From CAZOVB01 sp964583095 (GTDB taxonomy: Bacteria > Planctomycetota > Phycisphaerae > SM23-33): 5,230 nt of DNA. Below the pieces are notes generated by a model, which saw nothing but the letters and a program-made list of their open reading frames with translations, made no database searches and was not told the DNA's origin. Shown piece by piece: positions 1-4,505 of the stretch. Location: assembly GCA_964583095.1 (NCBI GenBank), contig CAZOVB010000131.1:1-5230 (forward strand), given 5' to 3'. Every line of letters starts with the position of its first letter. Within the stretch, counting starts at the first letter, position 1. The position numbers and the translations under genes were made by a program.

Positions 1-28
1 ACCATAACTTTTAATATAGATATTAGAG

Positions 29-36
29 AATATATA
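29..36 (-). promoter_or_regulatory. Possible divergent TATA box for a gene left of the window
   Basis: Read on the minus strand, positions 36 down to 29 give TATATATT, preceded by AA. The minus strand also has an ATG whose A is at position 5, 31 nt from the first T of this box. That is almost the same TATA-to-ATG distance (32 nt) as at the two clear + strand promoters of this window, so a leaderless divergent gene could begin at position 5 and run out of the window. Only five bases of it would be present, so no coding evidence exists. The region is AT-rich and such boxes arise by chance; this is a weak, spacing-based call. Confidence 0.3.
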
Positions 37-114
37 TTGGAAAATGTATGTTAAACCATCACTTTAACAACTTCATCATATATATTGCAAACTATATTTT
101 ACAGAATAATAGTC

Positions 115-122
115 TATATAAT
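115..122 (+). promoter_or_regulatory. Archaeal TATA box, promoter of the replication genes
   Basis: TATATAAT stands 32 nt upstream of the ATG at 147. Archaeal TATA boxes sit around -31 to -24, so transcription should begin at about 145-147, right at the start codon, giving a leaderless mRNA. In agreement, no good Shine-Dalgarno sequence precedes the gene; only a weak GAAAG is present. Other TATA-like strings in this AT-rich leader, at 79-86 and about 92-99, do not have this spacing. The promoter should drive the basic protein and the polymerase that overlaps it. Confidence 0.65.
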
Positions 123-146
123 CATTATTCCCGCTGAAAGAGTCAT

Positions 147-602
147 ATGCCCTATGATCTGAGATCCTACACTTATAAAGGAACTGAATATATCCAGGTC
201 GTTAATTCCAAAACAAAGCAAATTCGAGCGACTTTCAAAAAGCCAAAAAACAAGAATATTAAAGAAATAGGGCGTGAAATCAATAATGCAGGTATCCTTC
301 AATATGTTAAAACTCGAACACGAAAAAAGAAGAATCTCAAGATCAAAGAATCAAAGAAAAAGACTGATACATTCTCCCACGTCAGATATTCAGCGCGTGC
401 AGAACTCAATTTCAATAGACAAAAGAGTATATCTGGACAGGTATTTTATGGATTTAGCGTCGAGGATGCAGCCGCAGCGAAACGCAGCTGGTTCGCAGCT
501 GTCAGGGAAAATTTCGGTGTAGGATATGACATTGAGATCAAACCGATCAATCAGAGGACGGTATATGTTCGATACGAAGCAACTCAAACCACTGAAACCT
601 AA
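147..602 (+). CDS. Very basic 151-residue protein upstream of the polymerase; candidate terminal (priming) protein
   Basis: I do not recognise the family by sequence. The protein is strongly basic (about 32 Lys/Arg against 14 Asp/Glu), with a lysine/arginine-dense, probably flexible stretch at residues 55-72 that should bind nucleic acid. The C-terminal half, about 80-145, looks like a folded alpha/beta domain: strands near 96-102 and 126-143 flank an alanine-rich helix at 106-121. The initiator Met is the only Met in the chain and follows a TATA box at leaderless spacing, so the start is well fixed. The gene lies directly before the protein-primed polymerase and overlaps it by 38 nt. In phi29-type systems the gene before the polymerase encodes the terminal protein, whose Ser, Thr or Tyr hydroxyl primes replication. 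Terminal proteins diverge fast, so lack of recognisable similarity is not evidence against this. Alternatives are a DNA-binding accessory factor or a nucleoid-like protein. That it is a real gene is fairly sure; the role is inferred from position and charge. Confidence 0.8.
   Translation: MPYDLRSYTYKGTEYIQVVNSKTKQIRATFKKPKNKNIKEIGREINNAGILQYVKTRTRKKKNLKIKESKKKTDTFSHVRYSARAELNFNRQKSISGQVFYGFSVEDAAAAKRSWFAAVRENFGVGYDIEIKPINQRTVYVRYEATQTTET
554..557 (+). promoter_or_regulatory. Ribosome binding site that sets the polymerase start at 565
   Basis: GAGG lies 7 nt before the ATG at 565, inside the 3' end of the preceding gene. The more upstream in-frame ATG at 526 has only an AGG two bases away, too close to work as a Shine-Dalgarno element, and would add 13 residues of unremarkable sequence. 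This favours the downstream start. Confidence 0.6.
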
Positions 603-2316
603 ATCTACCTTTAAAAAGGAATTTGTAGGTTTTGACATCGAAACCGCAGGCGATGCGAACGAATTTGTGATCGCCTGTTTCTCAAGCGATACTGAGCGCA
701 CCATATGCCACAGTATCACAGAAGTCATACAATATATGGAAAATAATAAACGAAAACATAAAAACCGAATCTATGTCGCAACGAACCTGGGATTTGACTT
801 CTTAGGCACCTTCATGGATGTAGTCCCTGAGAAGATCCAGATAATCGAGCGCAAGGGGACAATATATGCATGTCGATATAAATATCAATATAACAACAAA
901 ACCCTTAATGCCACCTTTGTCGATACCCTCAATTACCATAAAGCCAGCGTCGCCCAGCTCGGTGAATATATCAAGATCCCCAAATTAGATCATCCTGCAT
1001 GCTTCACCAGGCACCCTAAAAACTATGAAGAATACCAGGAGCTGAAAGAATACTGTATGAGGGACGCCTATATATCAGCGGTCTTTATGGAGCGAATCGT
1101 CAAACCATATCTAAATAAACATAAGATCCCCTTCAAATACACGATAGGATCCCTTTCGATGGCGGACTTTCGCACCAATTACCTTAAAGAGACGTTACCC
1201 CTCGAAACAGAGAAAGCCCGTCAGATCGTATTTAAGGGGTATTACGGCGGACGTGTCGAGACCTTCAAGCGAGGAAAATTTCGAAACGTCCGATGTTATG
1301 ACATCAATAGCTTATATCCATCAGTCATGCGCAAAGCATATCCTGATCCAAGATCCTCGATGGTACTTAATCATGTATCTCGTGAAGCGATCCTCAAATA
1401 TGAAGGGATCACCTATATCGAAGGATATATCCCACCAATGTATGCATCCCCGTTACCCTATCGAAAAGCTGAAGGCGGACTTATATTCCCGACGGGAAAC
1501 ATAAAAGGATATCATTCTCATATCGAGATACGCGAAGCGCTCAACCAGGGAATGCAGCTAAAAAGAACGGGTGAAGGTGTCATTTATACCAAAACGATCA
1601 ACCTATTCAAGGAATTCGTCGAGGATAAATATGAGACACGGCTGCAACAGAAAGCAAAAGGTGATCCTTTGCAACTAATGACTAAAATCATTATGAACTC
1701 CTTATATGGCAAATTCGCGTTCAATTATTCAGATACCACGCAATTCGTGCATATCGATCAGATCAAGAAAGATGATCTTCTCAACATCGAGCGTGAGATC
1801 GGCGAGAATTATTTTTTGGTGCATCGATCATCTAAACCACCCCTGTATAGCTTTCCGATCTTCAGCGCGTATGCGACAAGCTATGCCCGACTAGAACTCT
1901 ATAAATACCTCAATGATCCAGATATCCAGCCATATATCTGCTATTGTGATACTGACAGTATTTTTATCGACGAGAATAAAGAGATTCCGCAATCCTCAAG
2001 GTTCGGTGATATGGGACTAGAAGATGGGTATCCGGTGCAAGAAGCGACATTCGTACGGGCGAAATTCTATAACGCGGCAAAACCGAAGATCAAAGGCGTC
2101 TCAGCGGTAGATATGGAAACATTCATGCACGGATTATATGGCGAGCGGATCATGCGCCGCCAACCGATCAAATTCAGGGCAGCGATGCGCCGACAAATAC
2201 CGATCAACCATAATATTGATATGCCAAAAGACCTGAACACTGAGGACACCAAACGGCTCTGGCGCCATCCATTCGAACCGAACAATCAACAGATCAGTAT
2301 CCCCCATCACATATAA
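565..2316 (+). CDS. polB: Protein-primed family B DNA polymerase (pPolB), complete
   Basis: This is a replicative DNA polymerase with 3'-5' proofreading that starts synthesis from a protein primer at the ends of linear genomes. Numbering from the ATG at 565 (583 residues), the exonuclease comes first: Exo I with D24 and E26, Exo II with N74, F77 and D78, Exo III with Y163 and D167. The YxGG motif linking exonuclease and polymerase domains is Y226-G229. The palm follows: motif A D246 to P252 (DINSLYP), motif B K374 to G382 (K, NSLYG), motif C Y460-CDTDS with catalytic D462 and D464, and a K500-F-Y502 KxY motif. The spacers of about 120 residues between A and B and about 80 between B and C have room for the TPR1 and TPR2 insertions that define the protein-primed branch. 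The length matches phi29-like enzymes (about 570-600 residues) and is much shorter than cellular PolB. No catalytic residue is missing, so it should be active. The start overlaps the basic upstream gene, suggesting coupled translation. Family assignment is firm; a start at 526 is possible but less likely. Confidence 0.96.
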   Translation: MFDTKQLKPLKPKSTFKKEFVGFDIETAGDANEFVIACFSSDTERTICHSITEVIQYMENNKRKHKNRIYVATNLGFDFLGTFMDVVPEKIQIIERKGTIYACRYKYQYNNKTLNATFVDTLNYHKASVAQLGEYIKIPKLDHPACFTRHPKNYEEYQELKEYCMRDAYISAVFMERIVKPYLNKHKIPFKYTIGSLSMADFRTNYLKETLPLETEKARQIVFKGYYGGRVETFKRGKFRNVRCYDINSLYPSVMRKAYPDPRSSMVLNHVSREAILKYEGITYIEGYIPPMYASPLPYRKAEGGLIFPTGNIKGYHSHIEIREALNQGMQLKRTGEGVIYTKTINLFKEFVEDKYETRLQQKAKGDPLQLMTKIIMNSLYGKFAFNYSDTTQFVHIDQIKKDDLLNIEREIGENYFLVHRSSKPPLYSFPIFSAYATSYARLELYKYLNDPDIQPYICYCDTDSIFIDENKEIPQSSRFGDMGLEDGYPVQEATFVRAKFYNAAKPKIKGVSAVDMETFMHGLYGERIMRRQPIKFRAAMRRQIPINHNIDMPKDLNTEDTKRLWRHPFEPNNQQISIPHHI

Positions 2317-2331
2317 TGACTGACCATAACC

Positions 2332-2339
2332 TATATATA
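2332..2339 (+). promoter_or_regulatory. Archaeal TATA box, promoter of the regulator/structural operon
   Basis: TATATATA lies in the 47-nt gap after the polymerase stop, exactly 32 nt before the ATG at 2364. The predicted transcription start is 2363-2364, so the mRNA should again be leaderless; no Shine-Dalgarno sequence precedes that ATG. A CATAACC string just upstream may serve as a weak BRE. This is the only sizeable intergenic space between 147 and the end of the window, marking the boundary between the two transcription units. Confidence 0.7.
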
Positions 2340-2356
2340 CCAAATACCTCACCATG

Positions 2357-2368
2357 AACATATATGTT
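2357..2368 (+). promoter_or_regulatory. Perfect 12-bp palindrome over the transcription start; candidate operator
   Basis: AACATATATGTT equals its own reverse complement and is centred between 2362 and 2363, covering the predicted transcription start and the ATG at 2364. A protein bound here would block transcription initiation. The first two genes of the operon both encode winged-helix proteins, so autoregulation is the natural reading. The flanking bases do not extend the symmetry, and an AT-rich core makes chance palindromes more likely than usual. Confidence 0.4.
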
Positions 2369-2606
2369 GAGGATACCGAAATGGATGATTGTTCTGGATC
2401 AACTCTATATGCAGGATGGGCGGTATCTCTCGAAAATGAAAAAGATGGGTTGTTATTCATACATGCATCGACTCACGGTAAAGATGGAACAGGCGGGATT
2501 ATTGAAGCTTAAAAAGAAAGGACGAATCAAATATATCTATCTGACAGAAAAGGGAAGGAATATCGCCAAAGATCTATGGATAATAACGCAGGTGAATACC
2601 ACGTGA
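2364..2606 (+). CDS. Winged-helix DNA-binding protein, probable transcriptional regulator (first of two)
   Basis: This 80-residue protein has the layout of a single winged-helix domain of the MarR/ArsR/PadR-like superfamily: a first helix at about 5-17, a short second helix at 20-27, a probable recognition helix at 31-45 (YSYMHRLTVKMEQAGLL), then a basic beta-hairpin wing at 47-61 (KLKKKGRIKYIYLTEKG). A C-terminal helix follows. The phrase 'QAGLL...YLTEKGR' is typical of these folds. No effector domain or metal site is visible; dimerisation would have to use the terminal helices. It heads the operon under a leaderless promoter with a palindrome at the start site, so it may control its own unit or switch between the two units. 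The ATG at 2364 is chosen by the 32-nt TATA spacing. A competing 52-codon frame from 2354 is rejected. The fold is confident; the target is inferred. Confidence 0.85.
   Translation: MLRIPKWMIVLDQLYMQDGRYLSKMKKMGCYSYMHRLTVKMEQAGLLKLKKKGRIKYIYLTEKGRNIAKDLWIITQVNTT
2591..2595 (+). promoter_or_regulatory. Ribosome binding site that sets a GTG start at 2603
   Basis: GGTGA, a classic archaeal Shine-Dalgarno core, ends 7 nt before the GTG at 2603. The in-frame ATG at 2576 has no such element and would give a longer, 30-nt overlap with the gene before. The GTG choice produces a 4-nt GTGA stop/start overlap matching the ATGA junctions elsewhere in the operon. Confidence 0.6.
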
Positions 2607-2848
2607 AAATACCGCTCTATATGCAGATCCTTATGGATATCCATGATAATGGTGGTTCGATCTGGCAGACTGAATTATATCAGGACAACACATCATCGTA
2701 TATCATCAAGATATTGCAGCGATTGATTGAACTAGGAATTATCTATCATATACCACAAGGTCGTAAAAATATCGTCAAATTTACCGATAAAGGAAATCGG
2801 ATGATGCCGTATATATCAGCAGTCTATAAATTCCAAAAGGAGATCTAA
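2603..2848 (+). CDS. Second winged-helix DNA-binding protein, probable transcriptional regulator
   Basis: From the GTG at 2603 this is an 81-residue single-domain winged-helix protein. Visible elements are helix 1 at about 5-15, helix 2 at 19-26, a probable recognition helix at 30-44 (SSYIIKILQRLIELGII), a wing at 48-61 (with PQGRKNIVKFTDKG) and a C-terminal helix at 63-79 rich in aromatic residues that could form a dimer interface. It resembles its upstream neighbour in fold and length but only weakly in sequence, so the pair may be an ancient duplication, a heterodimer, or two independent regulators. The GTG overlaps the previous stop codon (GTGA), implying coupled translation and similar amounts of both proteins. 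Starting at the ATG at 2576 would add nine residues and is less likely. The function as a regulator is inferred from fold and position. Confidence 0.82.
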   Translation: MKIPLYMQILMDIHDNGGSIWQTELYQDNTSSYIIKILQRLIELGIIYHIPQGRKNIVKFTDKGNRMMPYISAVYKFQKEI

Positions 2849-2850
2849 AA

Positions 2851-3207
2851 ATGCAAGGAATATATAACGTCCAGGAATCAACCGAACTTGGCGATGCGCT
2901 CAAACAGCTAAACAGCGATCTAGTGGCTGATGGAACCAAAATGTCCGATATCGATATGCGGGCACGATTGCATCCGGTCGAAATAAGCTCACTTCTGGCG
3001 ATCGATTCGCTGGTCGCCTGGCGATTCTTGCCACAAGAAGCATTAATGCTCACACGCCAAAAGAAACGATTAAGCGTATCACATCGCGGTCTGGGGCGTA
3101 AAGAAATCGTCCAGGTGGTTGGTAATCGTCAGGATCACGAAGAAAAGACGACCGGACTGATCGGAAAGATGAAAGGGTTTATGGGGATGGGGGGACAGCA
3201 GCAATGA
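2851..3207 (+). CDS. Soluble 118-residue protein of unknown function with Gly/Met-rich C-terminus
   Basis: I cannot name this family. Residues 31-63 look helical and well ordered (MSDIDMRARLHPVEISSLLA followed by a hydrophobic stretch to FLP at 59-61). Residues 64-91 contain basic and glycine turns with a GLGRKEIV segment at 80-87. The tail (about 96-118) is a charged linker followed by an amphipathic, Gly- and Met-rich segment GLIGKMKGFMGMGG that might touch a membrane or be disordered. There is no signal peptide or clear transmembrane helix. Translation should be efficient: GGAG lies at 2839-2842, 8 nt before the ATG, and the gap to the preceding stop is only 2 nt. It is followed by a run of membrane proteins and overlaps the next gene by ATGA, so a role in virion assembly or at the viral membrane is plausible but not shown. 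The gene itself is convincing. Confidence 0.8.
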   Translation: MQGIYNVQESTELGDALKQLNSDLVADGTKMSDIDMRARLHPVEISSLLAIDSLVAWRFLPQEALMLTRQKKRLSVSHRGLGRKEIVQVVGNRQDHEEKTTGLIGKMKGFMGMGGQQQ

Positions 3208-3467
3208 TGATCTCGATCCTTATCATGGTGCTTATTATCCTGACCGGTCTGTCAATGTATTTTATGCATCCGGTCGCGACGATCATTGGGTTTGTGATCG
3301 GAATGACGATCACCATCATCTTATTCATGACGCAATCAGTAAAGATAGCATCAGCGCTGCAATTTATGCTCGGGATGCGTCGCATGATGCAGCTAAAAAT
3401 GGGACTTGAAGAAGTGCAGAACAGCGCAGATGAATTGCTTAAAACATACGAATTGAGGAAAAAATGA
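3204..3467 (+). CDS. Two-pass membrane protein with helical cytoplasmic or lumenal tail
   Basis: In this 87-residue protein, residues 3-21 and 24-45 are two strongly hydrophobic segments separated by a tight MHP turn. Residues 46-87 are a predicted long amphipathic helix containing MRRMMQLKMGLEE and ending in LRKK, probably able to form a coiled coil. The basic patches after the second segment suggest a hairpin with both ends on the same, cytoplasmic side. The ATG overlaps the previous stop as ATGA, and a GGGGGGA run lies about 9 nt upstream; the next codon is also ATG, so the true start may be 3207. Such small hairpin proteins are common in archaeal viruses with an internal or external membrane, but could also be a holin-like or anchoring factor. 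Function unknown. Confidence 0.78.
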   Translation: MMISILIMVLIILTGLSMYFMHPVATIIGFVIGMTITIILFMTQSVKIASALQFMLGMRRMMQLKMGLEEVQNSADELLKTYELRKK

Positions 3468-4036
3468 AAGAAGATCAATATACGTTTATTCAGAAAGCTA
3501 AGGGACTTTTAGACATCCAATTTCTGATCAACAAGATCAGAACAGCGAAAACCCCAGAGAACCGGTATCTGATCCATATGCATTATCGGAACGGAATTTC
3601 AAATCAGTTTTATCTATTCACAAAGAAAGGATCATTCAAGCATAAAGGTGGCATGTATATAATCGACCAAAGTCTCGCAGATTTCAACAAATCAGCGAAC
3701 GCATATGAACTAACCTATATTCAGGATTGTCCGTATCCGATCCAGATGCGTATATCTGGCGGACGAATCCGCAAAGAAATCACTGAGATATACAGTCAAA
3801 AAATCGAGGATGGATCGATCAGCGAGGATATGATTATCATGTCGATCGATCCGATCCTGATACAGGATTTTATCACCTCGAATGTTATTGAGAAAACAAT
3901 CAAAGGTGCAGAACTCGACGAAGCACTGAAAAAGCAGTTATTCTGGACGATCGCGACGTTTATTATCTTGGCGATATTCTTCATATATATGCTGCAAAAG
4001 ACCGGAGCGTTCGAACAGCTGCAAGGGATGGTATGA
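3464..4036 (+). CDS. Tail-anchored 190-residue protein of unknown function
   Basis: About 155 residues of soluble sequence are followed by one hydrophobic segment at 159-177 (WTIATFIILAIFFIYML, flanked by KK and QK) and a short 13-residue end, the arrangement of a C-terminally anchored membrane protein. There is no N-terminal signal peptide. The soluble part begins with helices (5-27), then beta-rich sequence with conserved-looking turns (YRNGISNQFYLFTKKG at 41-56, KGGMYIID at 61-68, YIQDCPYPI at 85-93), and ends in helices near 130-157. I do not recognise the family. GAGG at 3455-3458 sits 5 nt before the ATG, which overlaps the previous stop as ATGA. A virion membrane protein, vertex or genome-anchoring component is conceivable from the context of membrane genes plus a packaging-type ATPase. 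Two Cys-free termini and the lone Cys89 give no further hint. Confidence 0.8.
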   Translation: MKEDQYTFIQKAKGLLDIQFLINKIRTAKTPENRYLIHMHYRNGISNQFYLFTKKGSFKHKGGMYIIDQSLADFNKSANAYELTYIQDCPYPIQMRISGGRIRKEITEIYSQKIEDGSISEDMIIMSIDPILIQDFITSNVIEKTIKGAELDEALKKQLFWTIATFIILAIFFIYMLQKTGAFEQLQGMV

Positions 4037-4037
4037 A

Positions 4038-4211
4038 ATGAAATATATGATATCTAAATTAATTATTGCACAGAACCTTATTTTAGGTTTCATCTGTCTA
4101 TTATTTGGTTATCAAATCAATAATATTCCAATAATGATTTTAGGTCTTGGTTGTTTCATTGTTGGATATGGCAACGGAATAACTTTACAGATAAAAGATC
4201 AAAATGCTTGA
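4038..4211 (+). CDS. 57-residue two-pass membrane protein in an AT-rich island
   Basis: An ATG one base after the preceding stop opens 57 codons ending in TGA at 4209-4211. The product is almost entirely two hydrophobic segments, about 5-25 and 29-48, joined by QINNIP, with a short polar tail (QIKDQNA). Hand count gives about 26% G+C here against roughly 42% in neighbouring genes, with TTA, ATT and TTT codons replacing the usual ATC and CGA style. That suggests recent acquisition or relaxed selection. A purine-rich AAGGGATGG precedes the start. It overlaps the next small gene by 8 nt. Position in a tight operon and the hydrophobic pattern support a genuine gene; the function is unknown, perhaps a small virion membrane protein. 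Confidence 0.62.
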   Translation: MKYMISKLIIAQNLILGFICLLFGYQINNIPIMILGLGCFIVGYGNGITLQIKDQNA

Positions 4212-4332
4212 TGATATAATGCAAACGGTATTCGGGATCGGGGAATCCATATATCCTTATCTCTTATATATCGTTGCAGGATCTATCATCATGATCGGAT
4301 ATCTTGCATGGATAAATGGGTGGTTTACATGA
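4204..4332 (+). CDS. 42-residue single-pass membrane protein
   Basis: The frame from the ATG at 4204 to the TGA at 4330-4332 encodes MLDDIMQTVF and a polar turn, then a hydrophobic segment at about 17-38 containing YLLYIVAGSIIMIGYL, and a short end WINGWFT. It fills what would otherwise be a gap between overlapping genes: 8 nt overlap with the gene before, ATGA overlap with the gene after. Codon style (ATC, GGA, TAT) matches the rest of the operon better than its upstream neighbour does. There is no strong Shine-Dalgarno element, so reinitiation after the upstream gene is likely. The function is unknown; a minor virion membrane protein is one possibility. Shortness limits confidence. Confidence 0.55.
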   Translation: MLDDIMQTVFGIGESIYPYLLYIVAGSIIMIGYLAWINGWFT

Positions 4333-4505
4333 ATAAACCAGGGGATGTATTGAATAGAGGATATTACATCTGTAATATATGTATGAAGGAGATAAAGAAG
4401 GGGGAAGAATATGTGATAACTATCAGTAATCCGTATATTCATGAAGATACCTATTATGTTTGTGATATGTGCGCACATGAAATACAAAACAGATTAGAAG
4501 GATGA
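4329..4505 (+). CDS. 58-residue small zinc-binding-type protein (two CxxC pairs)
   Basis: Started at the ATG at 4329, the protein has C15-N-I-C18 and C46-D-M-C49 separated by 27 residues, each pair preceded by a YYI/YYV strand. That is the arrangement of a treble-clef or zinc-ribbon-like knuckle pair binding one zinc ion. Histidines at 38 and 50 could also contribute. No transmembrane segment is present. The 4329 start gives an ATGA overlap with the gene before and has GGTGG at 4319-4323 just upstream; an ATG at 4308 would add seven residues and overlap by 25 nt, less in keeping with the operon. The end overlaps the ATPase start by ATGA. G+C is about 32%, lower than the main genes. A role in nucleic acid or protein binding is possible; no specific function can be claimed. 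Confidence 0.72.
   Translation: MNKPGDVLNRGYYICNICMKEIKKGEEYVITISNPYIHEDTYYVCDMCAHEIQNRLEG

Noticed and set aside
1..54. Open + strand frame to TAA at 52-54, possibly the end of an upstream gene
   Set aside because: Seventeen open codons are not unlikely by chance, and it conflicts with the possible divergent promoter; too short to support.
1..146. Terminal inverted repeat or replication origin in the AT-rich leader
   Set aside because: A linear protein-primed genome would have terminal repeats, but only one end could be here and no internal evidence (matching copy, contig end) is visible.
274..522. 82-codon + strand frame inside the 151-residue gene
   Set aside because: It overlaps a gene with a promoter and a sensible folded half, has no ribosome binding site, and encodes a low-order basic sequence expected from a frame-shifted reading.
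526..564. N-terminal 13-residue extension of the polymerase from the ATG at 526
   Set aside because: The AGG before it is only two bases from the ATG, whereas the ATG at 565 has GAGG at 7 nt; the added residues lie outside the exonuclease domain.
390..728. 112-codon minus-strand frame
   Set aside because: It is antisense to the end of the basic protein gene and the polymerase exonuclease domain, with no promoter or ribosome binding site.
2134..2460. 108-codon minus-strand frame across the polymerase end and the intergenic promoter
   Set aside because: It is antisense to the polymerase thumb, crosses the promoter, and its product has no recognisable domain or initiation signals.
2354..2509. 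52-codon + strand frame beginning MNIYVEDTEM
   Set aside because: It starts upstream of the predicted transcription start at about 2363 and competes with a clear winged-helix gene in another frame.
2824..2832. TATAAAT-like string before the gene at 2851
   Set aside because: It lies within the preceding coding sequence, its expected transcription start would fall after the ATG, and the gene has a strong Shine-Dalgarno sequence instead.
3179..3478. 99-codon minus-strand frame with hydrophobic sequence
   Set aside because: Antisense reading of a transmembrane-encoding gene commonly gives hydrophobic shadow frames; the + strand gene has ATGA overlaps at both ends.
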